Of a DNA stretch of 64,000 nucleotides, positions 25,683-34,555 are shown piece by piece. A program made the position numbers and the translations under genes. The DNA is taken from contig CANFGT010000002.1 of the NCBI GenBank assembly GCA_947446815.1, positions 124,001 to 188,000 on the forward strand, read 5' to 3'. How positions within the stretch are numbered: the stretch's first letter is position 1; every line of letters begins with the position of its first letter. The notes under the pieces were generated by a model that saw only the letters and a list, made by a program, of their open reading frames with translations, had not been told where the DNA came from and searched no databases. Source of the stretch: Acidimicrobiaceae bacterium. Lineage in GTDB: Bacteria; Actinomycetota; Acidimicrobiia; Acidimicrobiales; Ilumatobacteraceae.

Positions 25683-27236
25683 CTACGCATCGCGCTTGCG
25701 CACGCGAATCGCTTTTTCGGCGGCATTACGACACTGACCAGTCTCAAGATCAAACTTCCAGCCGTGCAATGTGCACACCAAGTTGTCGCCTTCAATCTCG
25801 CCAAACACACTGAGGTCTGCATTGCGATGCGGACAACGACGCTGCACCACATAGTCACCGATGGTGATGTCTGATTCATCAGACGGAATGCCTTGCAATT
25901 TTTGTTTTGCCTCAGACTCGGTGCGGTTCATGCGCTCCACCGACAATGATTTAAAGAAGTTGTATAGGTATTCGTTATACGTGCCTTCACGCCATGCGGT
26001 GAAACGACACGACAAGAACAACGAGTTCGACCAGTCGACAGCACGCAATGAAACAACGCGCTCTAGCAAGTTGCGTGCGACAGTGAATCGATATGCATAT
26101 GCCTGCCCGGCATGTTCTTCTACAGTGCCGTCAAAAAAGTTGATGTAGATGTTGAGATCATCGGCCTGAATCAGCGCATTGCCACCAATGCCTTGACGAA
26201 CACTGGGGCACATGCCCATCAATGGCTCCCACCACAACTTCAAAGAAGCAATGACATCTGTATCCGGAGCCGCCCACGAAGCTTTTTCCGCAGCAAGCCA
26301 TTGGGCCCAATCTGCTTGATACTGGCGTAAATATGCGTTTTTCTCGGTGAAGATGCGTGTTATTTCCTCGCCACTCATGGGCTGTTCCACCGTCACGCCA
26401 CCACCAAGAACAGTGAATGAGGTACCAGGGATAGTGGTCGCTGCATTCAGTCGTCCGATATCAGACATGCGACGTTGGAACTCTGTTTGATCAGGGAAGA
26501 TGCTGGTCTCTTCTCCCGTCAACATATTCATAGCGAATAAGTCCTCATCAAGAAAGCACGGCGGGCCGGCAGATGGCACCACAGTGGTGCCGTTTACAGA
26601 TTCCACATAGCGCAGAGCTCGTGCGAATTGACTTTCGACTTTGTCGATGCACAGTTGCTTCTTTTCAGCAGCATCCATTTCGTAGACCATCGGATACCAA
26701 ATGGCACCAGAAAATTGCAACCAGTGAAGATCAACCTTGCCGTGTTGCACTAATGCATTCAGATCATTTGTACGACAGTCGTTCTGATTCACTAAACGTG
26801 CATCACCATCGGACACCACGAGTGCGGAATCTCCACCAGGGCCATCGGTGATGGATGTTTCAACATGAATTGCAATGGACAGCCCGGGAGCGATTTCTCT
26901 CTCAGAACCATTGATGGTGCGTTCAAATTTACGGAAACCCAGTTTGTTGAACTCGCGCTCCATCTCACGTGTGGGGAAGTCGGGAAGAAGAACAGTGGTG
27001 TTCTTGTTCATCTTCTCCGTCAGGAATGAGGCATCGAAGTGATCGCCATGCAAGTGAGAGATATATAGAAAGTCTGGGTTACAGACATCATGCATGATGT
27101 CTTCAGACAACTGATCATTGCGTGGAAAGACAAACCATGATCCAAAAAATGCAGGAACAAACCAAGGGTCACAAACAATGGTGACACCGCGCGTGCGAAT
27201 GAGAATGCCCGCGTGGCCAAGTGAAATGGCCTGCAT
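25683..27236 (-). CDS. Metallo-beta-lactamase fold / Rieske [2Fe-2S] fusion protein
   Basis: 517 residues. The N-terminal metallo-beta-lactamase domain carries SLGHAGILIRTRGVTIVCDP and the metal site SHLHGDHFD (His61, His63, Asp65, His66). A central region of about 200 residues is not recognised. The C-terminus is a Rieske domain with CPH at 468-470 and CTLHGW at 488-493, complete for a 2Fe-2S cluster. The combination recalls CMP-Neu5Ac hydroxylase, but that enzyme has its Rieske domain first. Function is therefore unassigned; a redox hydroxylation role is inferred. It follows the DUF2510 gene by five bases. Confidence 0.85.
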   Translation of the reverse strand: MQAISLGHAGILIRTRGVTIVCDPWFVPAFFGSWFVFPRNDQLSEDIMHDVCNPDFLYISHLHGDHFDASFLTEKMNKNTTVLLPDFPTREMEREFNKLGFRKFERTINGSEREIAPGLSIAIHVETSITDGPGGDSALVVSDGDARLVNQNDCRTNDLNALVQHGKVDLHWLQFSGAIWYPMVYEMDAAEKKQLCIDKVESQFARALRYVESVNGTTVVPSAGPPCFLDEDLFAMNMLTGEETSIFPDQTEFQRRMSDIGRLNAATTIPGTSFTVLGGGVTVEQPMSGEEITRIFTEKNAYLRQYQADWAQWLAAEKASWAAPDTDVIASLKLWWEPLMGMCPSVRQGIGGNALIQADDLNIYINFFDGTVEEHAGQAYAYRFTVARNLLERVVSLRAVDWSNSLFLSCRFTAWREGTYNEYLYNFFKSLSVERMNRTESEAKQKLQGIPSDESDITIGDYVVQRRCPHRNADLSVFGEIEGDNLVCTLHGWKFDLETGQCRNAAEKAIRVRKRDA

Positions 27237-27241
27237 GAGAT

Positions 27242-27610
27242 TTACTTAGGCTGGTCGGTGGACTGAACGCCACCAGTTGCCACATGTTCTGTCCACGCAC
27301 TACCGTTCCAGTAGCGCAACTCGTAACGCTTGGAAGGGTCTGGATACCAGTTCGCAGGAGTGTTGGCAGAAACTGCCGAAGTGTTTCCGGACGTGGATGA
27401 AGGTGCCGGGCTGAGGGGAGAGCCAGTGCCTGCAACGGTGGCTTTTGGCTGTGGAGCGGTGCCCGCACGACGAACAAAAGCATGAATCCAAGAATCGCCA
27501 TCGGACACGATTTGGACGACTTCCCAACCTTCGGCCGAACGGCGAGAGAGTTGCGCTGCGAGCTCTTGGGGATTACGAACAGACTCGGAAACTACGTCGT
27601 AGATGAACAT
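27242..27610 (-). CDS. DUF2510 protein with DUF4177-like N-terminus
   Basis: 122 residues. Residues 1-50 resemble the small DUF4177 fold (FIYDVVSES...RRSAEGWEVVQIVSDG), a Ser/Thr/Pro-rich linker follows, and the C-terminus has the DUF2510 signature NWYPDPSKRYELRYWNGSAW, common in actinobacterial cell-envelope proteins. No membrane segment is visible. The six bases TAGTCT, six bases before its ATG, could be a -10; its first three bases are the stop codon of the upstream ABC gene. Function unknown. Confidence 0.75.
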   Translation of the reverse strand: MFIYDVVSESVRNPQELAAQLSRRSAEGWEVVQIVSDGDSWIHAFVRRAGTAPQPKATVAGTGSPLSPAPSSTSGNTSAVSANTPANWYPDPSKRYELRYWNGSAWTEHVATGGVQSTDQPK

Positions 27611-27616
27611 GACTAG

Positions 27617-27622
27617 AGACTA
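27617..27622 (-). promoter_or_regulatory. Candidate -10 for leaderless DUF2510 gene
   Basis: TAGTCT on the minus strand ends six bases before the ATG at 27610 and overlaps the TAG stop (27620-27622) of the upstream ATPase gene. Confidence 0.4.
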
Positions 27623-28369
27623 CTTGCCTTCGCCGTCGTGTTCGCCTGCAGGGTCTTCAGTGCGAACGAGGCGATCGACATCGATTCCCTCGGTTGCGCC
27701 GTCATAGACAAGGCGTCCATCTCGTAACGCCACGACGCGCTTCACTGTGTGAACAAAGGACAGTTCGTGCGTGGCAACCACCACTGTGGATCCATTGTCG
27801 GTTGCAGCAGCAAGCAATTCGAGAAGTGCTTCTTTGCCGGAGGCATCAAGACCCACGAAGGGTTCATCCACCAATAGCAAGTCGAATGGACGAATGAATC
27901 CAAGAGCAATGGCTGACTTTTGCTTGAGACCACGAGAGAAACGATTCGGCATGTCGTCGGCACGGTCATAGAGGCCAAGATGAGCTAACAAGTCGGCCGC
28001 TGTCTGTTCCCACTCTTCAACACCGTGAAGGCGTGCGACATATTCCAGGTGCTCCCACAACGTGAGATCGTCATAGAACGTGGGTTGATCCGCAATAAAG
28101 CTCAGCGATGCCCGCGCAGGTAAAGATCCGGCTGTGTTTCCACCAATAGTTACGGTGCCCGTTGTTGCATCGAGAAGTCCCGCTGCAATGCGCATCATGG
28201 TTGTCTTGCCCGAGCCATTGTGTCCGATGAGTGCGATGCGCTCACCAGTTGCAACCTCAAGCGAGATTGGATCAAGTGCAGGTGATGTGCCGTATGACTT
28301 CGACACATTGTTGACGTGAAGCGCTGGTGCTTCAACTGGAGCGTGAATGTTTTGTCGTGTGCGAACCAT
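27620..28369 (-). CDS. ABC exporter ATP-binding protein
   Basis: 249 residues. Walker A GHNGSGKTTM, signature variant FSRGLKQKSAIALG, Walker B LLLVDEPFVGLD. The FSRGLKQK form is typical of ABC2-type export ATPases such as NatA or CcmA-like proteins. The start at 28369 (MVRTRQNIH) follows the permease stop by one base; an open 38-residue extension would run into the permease gene. Its partner is the large permease immediately upstream. Substrate unknown. Confidence 0.88.
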   Translation of the reverse strand: MVRTRQNIHAPVEAPALHVNNVSKSYGTSPALDPISLEVATGERIALIGHNGSGKTTMMRIAAGLLDATTGTVTIGGNTAGSLPARASLSFIADQPTFYDDLTLWEHLEYVARLHGVEEWEQTAADLLAHLGLYDRADDMPNRFSRGLKQKSAIALGFIRPFDLLLVDEPFVGLDASGKEALLELLAAATDNGSTVVVATHELSFVHTVKRVVALRDGRLVYDGATEGIDVDRLVRTEDPAGEHDGEGK

Positions 28370-28370
28370 G

Positions 28371-29999
28371 TCAGTTGCTCTCCGTGAGTGAAGTGGTGGG
28401 TTTGAGGTTGCGGAAGTAGGCATGAATGGCATCGCGTTGGCGTACCCATCCGGAGACGAGAACAACCAGGATGACGACGCCACCGGCGGCGCGAAGTGTG
28501 TTGCCGAGTGTGTCGATATTTGTTTCTACGCCGTGGCGTAATGCAAGAACAGGCAAGCAGGCGAGGATGCTGACAACTGGTGGCCATGCAGAACGAATGA
28601 CAGTTCCCATGCCGCTCATTTCGGGCGGCAATGCGAGACCTTCATATGCGCCACCAACAGGGTCGGGTGCGCCCTTGACAGAGTTGATCGTTGCCCCTGC
28701 GACTCCGCCCAAAAGTGCAGGAATTCCTAACAAAAAGCCATATCCGATGGTGGATGAATGTGGTTCAAGAACGAACGCCACGATGATGCCAACAGGTAAG
28801 AAGATGAGCGACGCAAGCGTGGGAACAATTAAGTGCTTCGTCATGATGAGCCCGCGTTCGACGGGAAGTGAATCTGTGCGATCGGGCTGGTCCACTTCTT
28901 GAGAAAGTGGCTCAACGATGTCGAGTCCGAGAACAAATAGTGCAAGGCCAGCAACAATGACAAGTGGAGTTGTTCCGCGCCACGCCATTACGAGTGCAGC
29001 TGTGGCCGTTACGTTCAGCAACGTCATTCGAATAACTCGACGAAGCGGGAAGTGCATCAAGCTGCGCAATCCACGGCCGACAACAACATCACGACGCAAG
29101 AATCGTGGCACCTTCAACCAGGGCTTGACGCGCATGTGCTCTTGGCTGAGTTGGCGACGAAGAAGAACAACAGTACGAATGTCTTGCAGAGTCACCGCAA
29201 ATTTCATCTGTGAAACAAGTGCGCTACGACGCGCCAGAGCTTCCAGAGAAAAACGACCGACAACCAAAATAGAAACGACGGAAAGAGCCGCGATGACTAA
29301 AAGACCGACAACGTCAAGAACGCTGAATCGTGACCACGACATTGCAATGCTGCCAACAGTGTCAAACGGCCCCGCAATATGCGTATTGCCAAACGTGACG
29401 GCAACCTGCCATCCGACAACAGCTGTTGCAATTGCAGTTGTCATCCATCGCGCAAGTCCGAGACCATGAGAGAGAAGAGCACTCATCACAAAAAGGATTC
29501 CGATGAGTGCTCCTGCAGCTGCTCCGTAGAGAGCGAAGAGTCCAAGCGAAGGCGCATTCGGCACGCGCCGACCGACCAATTGATTTGCAGTTCCACCTGC
29601 AAGTGCCCCGGCAAATGCGAAGGTCCGCATGCGCTGGATCGCAGGATGGCGAAGAACGTGGTCGTGAGGCACCGGGGCCATCAGAACATGGCGTACCTCA
29701 GGCTCTTCGACAGCGAGTGGTCCGCCATTGGCACCGCTGCGCAATCCGATAAAGACGGCAATGGAGGCAATCAGACCGATGACGTGGGGGGAGTGGGTGT
29801 GGATATTGGCCATTTCCCGCGTCGTGAAGGATGCGTCACCGACTAGTCCCGACAAGAACAGAATGGCTCCTCCACCAAGGAAAGCTGCCAAATACACGCG
29901 GTAGAGGGCATCAAACCACTCCATATCCTCGACGCGATGCTTGCGGCGATCGGAACGCATGGCTCGGAGGGCGTCAATGCCAAGGGTCTCAGAAGTCAC
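28371..29999 (-). CDS. ABC exporter permease, multi-pass
   Basis: 542 residues with about ten to twelve hydrophobic helices in two sets separated by a basic cytoplasmic region (LLRRQLSQEHMRVKPWLKVP). It starts with GTG at 29999; ATG at 29960 is the alternative. No diagnostic motif names a substrate. Close coupling to the ATPase downstream supports an ABC2-type efflux system of unusual permease size. Divergent from dsbB with a 48-base gap. Confidence 0.8.
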   Translation of the reverse strand: MTSETLGIDALRAMRSDRRKHRVEDMEWFDALYRVYLAAFLGGGAILFLSGLVGDASFTTREMANIHTHSPHVIGLIASIAVFIGLRSGANGGPLAVEEPEVRHVLMAPVPHDHVLRHPAIQRMRTFAFAGALAGGTANQLVGRRVPNAPSLGLFALYGAAAGALIGILFVMSALLSHGLGLARWMTTAIATAVVGWQVAVTFGNTHIAGPFDTVGSIAMSWSRFSVLDVVGLLVIAALSVVSILVVGRFSLEALARRSALVSQMKFAVTLQDIRTVVLLRRQLSQEHMRVKPWLKVPRFLRRDVVVGRGLRSLMHFPLRRVIRMTLLNVTATAALVMAWRGTTPLVIVAGLALFVLGLDIVEPLSQEVDQPDRTDSLPVERGLIMTKHLIVPTLASLIFLPVGIIVAFVLEPHSSTIGYGFLLGIPALLGGVAGATINSVKGAPDPVGGAYEGLALPPEMSGMGTVIRSAWPPVVSILACLPVLALRHGVETNIDTLGNTLRAAGGVVILVVLVSGWVRQRDAIHAYFRNLKPTTSLTESN

Positions 30000-30047
30000 C
30001 CGTCAATCCTGCCACCGTCGCGCCCAAACGGGCGCAAGAATGGGGAG

Positions 30048-30596
30048 ATGAACTCCGACACGGCGCAGGTTTTTAGCGCCCTGTTGGCGCTGGCCACCTT
30101 GGTCGGCGCCAGCGTGACCCTGATTGCTGTTCTGAGCGAGGGTTCGGCTCAATGGGCGGCTCAATGGCTGGCAAATATTCGGGTCAGCGGTCTGTGGTTG
30201 ATGTGCTCTGTGACTACCGGAGCGATGGTGGGCAGTTTGTATTTCAGCGAGCACGTTGGGTACGCCCCCTGCAAACTCTGTTGGTATCAACGCATCGCGA
30301 TGTATTCGATTGCGATCGTTTCTTTTGTTGCAGCACTACGTAAAGACAAGAACATCGCGCGATATTCCATCGTGTTAGCAAGCCTTGGTCTTGTCGTTTC
30401 GACGTACCACTACTTATTGGAGTGGTTTCCACAATTGGAATCAAATGTGTGCAGCCTTGATGTTCCATGCACAAGCGTGTGGTTTCGAGAATTTGGATTC
30501 GTCACTCTGTGCTTCATGGCTGGTAGTGCATTCATCAGTGCCATCGCAATTTCACTCGCGTTGATTCGCGAATCTCATCTCATTAAGGAGGCCTGA
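30048..30596 (+). CDS. dsbB: DsbB-like disulfide bond formation protein
   Basis: 182 residues with four membrane helices. The first redox pair CKLC is at residues 75-78 in APCKLCWYQRIAMYS, the family hallmark; the second pair is C135 and C141 in the next external loop. It would oxidise an extracytoplasmic thioredoxin and pass electrons to quinone. GGGGAG touches the ATG, too close for a normal ribosome site; an upstream in-frame extension of 37 residues is polar and unlikely. The next gene, a membrane-anchored thioredoxin-like protein, is the natural partner. Confidence 0.9.
   Translation: MNSDTAQVFSALLALATLVGASVTLIAVLSEGSAQWAAQWLANIRVSGLWLMCSVTTGAMVGSLYFSEHVGYAPCKLCWYQRIAMYSIAIVSFVAALRKDKNIARYSIVLASLGLVVSTYHYLLEWFPQLESNVCSLDVPCTSVWFREFGFVTLCFMAGSAFISAIAISLALIRESHLIKEA
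30585..30591 (+). promoter_or_regulatory. Strong Shine-Dalgarno of the TlpA-like gene
   Basis: AAGGAGG six bases before ATG at 30598, lying inside the last codons of dsbB. It fixes the start and should favour translation of the thioredoxin over DsbB. Confidence 0.75.
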
Positions 30597-30597
30597 A

Positions 30598-31305
30598 ATG
30601 GCTCAAGTACAACGCAAGAAAAACAATGAAGTAAAGAGTTCTCAGAAAACTTTTATCGTCCTTGGCGTTGGGGTCCTGATTGCAGCAATCATTGCAATCA
30701 GCGCATCAGGAAACTCGACGAGTTCTGTGAGCACCGAACCAACAACATCAGTTGCTGGCTCTGTCACTGTCGGTGAATATCAACCGGTTTCTATCACTGG
30801 AACAAAATTGAGCAAGTTAGGTGATGGGGGTGCTGATCCTTCTACGGATTCTGCAATGGGGAAGACCGCACCCACTCTTCGTGGCTTTAACTTTGCAGGT
30901 ACCCCCGTGAGCATCGTTCCGGGTGCGAATAGCCAGCCCATCATGGTGGTGTTTCTTGCTCACTGGTGTCCGCATTGCAATAGAGAAGTTCCGCGCCTCA
31001 TTGACTGGAAAGAAAAAGGGCAAGTGCCTCAGGGCCTACGTGTCATTGGCATCACAACGTCATCACTAAATGATCAGGCAAATTGGCCACCTTCTGCCTG
31101 GATTCAAACGATGAAGTGGCCATTCGAAGTGATGGCTGACAGCGAAGCCGCTGATGCGGCGGGGGCGTACGGAGTGGATGGGTTTCCTTTCATTGCAATT
31201 CTTGATGCGCAGGGTCACGTTGTGGGTCGTCATTCTGGCGAACTTGAAATTGCAGATTTAGATGCTTTCGTGAGGTCATCGCTTGCAAGTTCTGCTTCCA
31301 ACTAA
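30598..31305 (+). CDS. Membrane-anchored thioredoxin-like (TlpA/DsbA-type) protein
   Basis: 235 residues. An N-terminal helix at about 18-36 anchors it outside the cell; a low-complexity linker leads to a thioredoxin fold with active site HWCPHCNREVP (C124, C127) and the cis-proline region VDGFPFIAI. A WCPHC centre leans to oxidant or isomerase activity. A strong AAGGAGG lies six bases before the ATG, one of the best ribosome sites here. Two-base gap from dsbB, so one transcript. Confidence 0.88.
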   Translation: MAQVQRKKNNEVKSSQKTFIVLGVGVLIAAIIAISASGNSTSSVSTEPTTSVAGSVTVGEYQPVSITGTKLSKLGDGGADPSTDSAMGKTAPTLRGFNFAGTPVSIVPGANSQPIMVVFLAHWCPHCNREVPRLIDWKEKGQVPQGLRVIGITTSSLNDQANWPPSAWIQTMKWPFEVMADSEAADAAGAYGVDGFPFIAILDAQGHVVGRHSGELEIADLDAFVRSSLASSASN

Positions 31306-31338
31306 ATAAATAGGAGCCATAGGGGTGGGCTGAGGGCG

Positions 31339-31344
31339 TAGCCT
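31339..31344 (+). promoter_or_regulatory. Candidate -10 for pheA
   Basis: TAGCCT eight bases before the GTG start of pheA; close to the leaderless geometry seen elsewhere in the window. Confidence 0.35.
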
Positions 31345-31352
31345 TTCCTGTC

Positions 31353-32300
31353 GTGGCACAAACACCAACGCGCATCGGGTTCTTCGGACCATTCGGCACA
31401 TTCACCGAACAGGCACTGCTGACTCAGCCCGACCTTGCTGCAGGTGAGTTAGTCCCTTTCCGCTCTGTTCCCGACGTTCTTGATGCGGTCAAACGTGGTG
31501 ATGTTGAAGCCGGTTTTGTTCCTATTGAGAACTCCATCGAAGGAACTGTGAACTTCACTCAAGATGCACTCATCTTCGATTATGAGTTACTCATTCAGCG
31601 CGAGGTCGTTCTCGATATCGAGCACTGTTTACTTGCCGCTCCTGGAACACAGCTCAGCGACATCTCCACAGTTCTTTCTATTCCCGTAGCAACTGCACAA
31701 TGCAGTGCTTGGTTGCGCGAAAACATGTCGAACGCTGATGTACATGCTGCAAACTCCACTGCTGATGCGGCGCGATTAGTGGGTGAGCGTTCTGTTGCTG
31801 GCGAGAAAGGTCTCGCTGCACTTGCACCATCGAATGCTGCGGCACTGTATGGCCTTGAAGTAATCGCAAAAGACATCGCTGATCATGCAGGCAACCAGAC
31901 GCGTTTCGTTCTCATTGCACGCGAGGGTATTCCTGCATCCACTGGACATGACAAAACTGGCATTGTGGTGTTTCAGCGTGCAGACGAACCCGGCAGCCTG
32001 ATTTCGATTCTTCAAGAATTTGCTGCACGTCGAATCAACTTGTCGTTGTTGTCGTCACGGCCCACAAAAGCTGGCGGCCTTGGTGACTACTGCTTCATTA
32101 TCTACGCTGATGGGCACGTCGCCGATGAATTGATGGCTGATGTACTTCGTGATCTGCATACGAAGCAAGGCGGAGTGAAGTTCCTTGGCTCGTACCCTGC
32201 TGCGGGAGAACATGCCCCGAATGCCCGTGAACATGCCGATGCGCGCTGGCAACAGGCAGACGACTGGGTCAACGAACTACGCACTCACATTCGCAAGTAA
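31353..32300 (+). CDS. pheA: Prephenate dehydratase
   Basis: Converts prephenate to phenylpyruvate in phenylalanine synthesis. 315 residues, monofunctional: catalytic domain from RIGFFGPFGTFTEQAL through VPIENSIEGTVNFT to the TRF motif in NQTRFVLIA, then an ACT domain (PGSLISILQEFAARRINLSL, with SSRP) for allosteric phenylalanine binding. No chorismate mutase domain is attached. GTG start. Followed by tRNA-Ser. Confidence 0.95.
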   Translation: MAQTPTRIGFFGPFGTFTEQALLTQPDLAAGELVPFRSVPDVLDAVKRGDVEAGFVPIENSIEGTVNFTQDALIFDYELLIQREVVLDIEHCLLAAPGTQLSDISTVLSIPVATAQCSAWLRENMSNADVHAANSTADAARLVGERSVAGEKGLAALAPSNAAALYGLEVIAKDIADHAGNQTRFVLIAREGIPASTGHDKTGIVVFQRADEPGSLISILQEFAARRINLSLLSSRPTKAGGLGDYCFIIYADGHVADELMADVLRDLHTKQGGVKFLGSYPAAGEHAPNAREHADARWQQADDWVNELRTHIRK

Positions 32301-32314
32301 TTTCGCCCTCATAT

Positions 32315-32343
32315 TTTGGGTGGGCGAGGTTCGCAGATAGCGT
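32315..32343 (+). promoter_or_regulatory. Candidate promoter of tRNA-Ser(UGA)
   Basis: TTTGGG at 32315-32320, 17-base spacer, TAGCGT at 32338-32343, then seven bases to the mature tRNA. Confidence 0.45.
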
Positions 32344-32350
32344 GTCAGAC

Positions 32351-32438
32351 GGAACGGTGGCAGAGCGGACAAATGCACTCGCCTTGAAAGCGAGAGGGTG
32401 TCAAAGCCCCGGGGGTTCAAATCCCTTCCGTTCCGCCA
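32351..32438 (+). tRNA. tRNA-Ser (anticodon UGA)
   Basis: 88-base class II tRNA: acceptor GGAACGG (32351-32357) pairs with CCGTTCC (32428-32434), then G and encoded CCA. The anticodon loop CTTGAAA reads TGA; long variable arm; T arm GGTTCAAAT. A strong terminator follows three bases later. Confidence 0.96.
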
Positions 32439-32441
32439 GTA

Positions 32442-32471
32442 AAAAAGGGTTGGCCTTGGCCAACCCTTTTT
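32442..32471. terminator. Rho-independent terminator after tRNA-Ser
   Basis: AAAAAGGGTTGGCC and GGCCAACCCTTTTT form a perfect 14-base stem with a TT centre and flanking A and T runs. It can work in both directions and also faces the 3' end of the nucleoside importer operon (ending at 32523). Confidence 0.9.
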
Positions 32472-32522
32472 GTTTACTCCGACACATTTCTGCATGCCCA
32501 TAGGAGCATGCAGTGCATGGGC

Positions 32523-33461
32523 TTAGCGTTCGTCGCGAACGAATGGATTACCCAATGACTTGGGTGCACCACGCAGGTTCTTTGAACCTGGGCGGCTGAG
32601 TGCGATGAGCGCAATCAGTGTTGCGACATACGGCAACATCTGCATGAACGCTGATGGGATGAATGTGATTTGCTCGGCCTGCAATGTGAATGGCAAGCGT
32701 AAGCAGAAACCGAAGAGCACGGCGCCAAAAATGAGACGCACTGGATGCCAACCGGCGAAGACCACGAGCGCAAGTGCAATCCAGCCGATGCCGTTTGTTG
32801 TCGCGGCCTGATGCCATGCAGCACTTTGCGCCAACATGAGCCATGAGCCACCGAGTCCAATCAGTGCGCCGCCCAACAACGTATAACGAATACGGATGCG
32901 AGCAACCGACAAACCTTGTGCGTCGACCGTTGCAGGATCATCACCCACTGCGCGCAGTTCCAAACCAGGACGGGTGCGGAACAGATACCAAGCAGAACCG
33001 ATGGCTAATGCAATCGTGCCGTACGTGATGATGTCGTGTTCGAACACGATGGGACCCAACACAGGAATTCGAGTGAGTGGACCAAATGTCATCGGTTTAA
33101 TGATTGTTGCGACTGTCTTTCCTTCTGCGGGTTTACCCAGGAAGTTTGCAAGACCCGTACCAAAAATCACTAGAGCCAAACCAGAAACAATTTGATTTGC
33201 ACGAAGTACAACGGTGAGCGTTGCATGAACACCTGCAAGGAGTGCGCCCACTGCTGCGCCCACTGCTAATCCGACCCAAATACTGCCGGATGAATCGGCA
33301 GCAAGGAAGGAGGAAATAGCTGATGTCAGGAGAATGCCTTCAACACCAAGGTTGAGGACACCGGCACGCTCTGTGAACAATGCTCCGAGCGCAGCCAAGA
33401 TCAGTGTGGTTGCAATAGTGACTGCATTTGCACTTGTGAGAACCCAGATATTGCTGTTCAT
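32523..33461 (-). CDS. Nucleoside-type ABC importer permease (NupQ/YufQ family)
   Basis: 312 residues with about nine hydrophobic helices and the BPD_transp_2 family pattern ALGALFTERAGVLNLGVEGI near the start, plus GDDPATVDAQGLSVARIR in the cytoplasmic coupling loop. Second permease of a BmpA-linked importer; such systems carry purine nucleosides or related compounds. ATGA overlap with the upstream permease. Last gene of the operon, ending before the tRNA-Ser terminator. Confidence 0.9.
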   Translation of the reverse strand: MNSNIWVLTSANAVTIATTLILAALGALFTERAGVLNLGVEGILLTSAISSFLAADSSGSIWVGLAVGAAVGALLAGVHATLTVVLRANQIVSGLALVIFGTGLANFLGKPAEGKTVATIIKPMTFGPLTRIPVLGPIVFEHDIITYGTIALAIGSAWYLFRTRPGLELRAVGDDPATVDAQGLSVARIRIRYTLLGGALIGLGGSWLMLAQSAAWHQAATTNGIGWIALALVVFAGWHPVRLIFGAVLFGFCLRLPFTLQAEQITFIPSAFMQMLPYVATLIALIALSRPGSKNLRGAPKSLGNPFVRDER

Positions 33462-34555
33462 TGTGCGACCGCCTGCATACGTACGGCCCTAATTTTGTAA
33501 CGGCGGAATGCTTCGCCGCCGAGAGCGAATAACAAGATTGCGCCTTGCAACATGACGCCAATATGGATGGGCGTACTCGTTGTGATTTGTAATTTGTCGC
33601 CGCCAACGCGCAGTCCTGAGAAGAGAATGCCGCTCACGATGATTGCAGCAAAATTGTTGCGAGCGAGAGCTGCAATAACAATGCCTGCATAGCCGTACCC
33701 CAACATGGTGATGCCAGGGTCGAGTTTGCCGAATTCACCAACAATGAGAGTTGCGCCGCCTAAGCCCGCAAGAGCACCAGAGATGAGCATGACTTGCATC
33801 GTGGTGCGTCGAGAATTGATGCCGGCATAGTGCGCAGCTTTTGGAGAATCTGAGATGACCTGAATGCGGTAGCCAAACTCTGTGCGCTTCACCAACCAAT
33901 AAAGGAAGATTGCCAGTGCAACCACAATGAAGAACGTTGGATACATGCGGGTGTCACCTATTGCGGTGAGCTTTGCTGAATCAGGGACAGTACGTCCCAT
34001 CGGGAAGGTGACATCAGGTGCACGGAAATAGCTGTTTGGCGTGTAAATGAAATGATTGACCAAACTCGCCGCGACGTACGTCAACAACAGGGTTGTCACT
34101 GTTTCGCTGGTCCCTAAGCGAGCACGAACAAAAGCTGGGATGAATATCCATGCCGCTCCGAATGCTGCACCGATAACAAGCAATGCAGGAATCATGATGG
34201 CGGAAGGAAGGTGTGGCCCAAGAGCAAGACCTGCCCATGCACCACCGATCATTCCGAGATAGCCCTGACCCTCGCCGCCGATGTTGTACAGATTCATCTG
34301 AAATGCGAAGGCAGCACTGACGCCCATACAAATAAGCACAGTGGATAGACCAAGAGTGTCGGTGATACCACGTGATGAGAGAAACCCATCTTGCAACATG
34401 TTGCTGTATGTCTCAGAGACGGAATAACCCGTCGACATCAAGAAAATGGCACCTGCTGCTAACGCTGCGAATACAGAGACCAGGGGAACTAGAGCAGTGA
34501 GGTACTTCGGAGTGTCACTACGTTGTTCGAAGATAATTCTGAATGGAGCACGCAT
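33458..34555 (-). CDS. Nucleoside-type ABC importer permease (NupP/YufP family)
   Basis: 365 residues, about nine to ten helices. The family loop FQMNLYNIGGEGQGYLGMIG is present, with ISDSPKAAHYAGINSRRT as the ATPase-contact loop. Its start overlaps the stop of the ATPase gene by one base. It pairs with the second permease to form the channel. Confidence 0.9.
   Translation of the reverse strand: MRAPFRIIFEQRSDTPKYLTALVPLVSVFAALAAGAIFLMSTGYSVSETYSNMLQDGFLSSRGITDTLGLSTVLICMGVSAAFAFQMNLYNIGGEGQGYLGMIGGAWAGLALGPHLPSAIMIPALLVIGAAFGAAWIFIPAFVRARLGTSETVTTLLLTYVAASLVNHFIYTPNSYFRAPDVTFPMGRTVPDSAKLTAIGDTRMYPTFFIVVALAIFLYWLVKRTEFGYRIQVISDSPKAAHYAGINSRRTTMQVMLISGALAGLGGATLIVGEFGKLDPGITMLGYGYAGIVIAALARNNFAAIIVSGILFSGLRVGGDKLQITTSTPIHIGVMLQGAILLFALGGEAFRRYKIRAVRMQAVAQ

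Noticed and set aside
28426-28902. Open frame of 158 codons opposite the ABC permease gene
   Set aside because: Antisense to a good membrane protein; sequence is Arg/Thr-rich low complexity without domain features.
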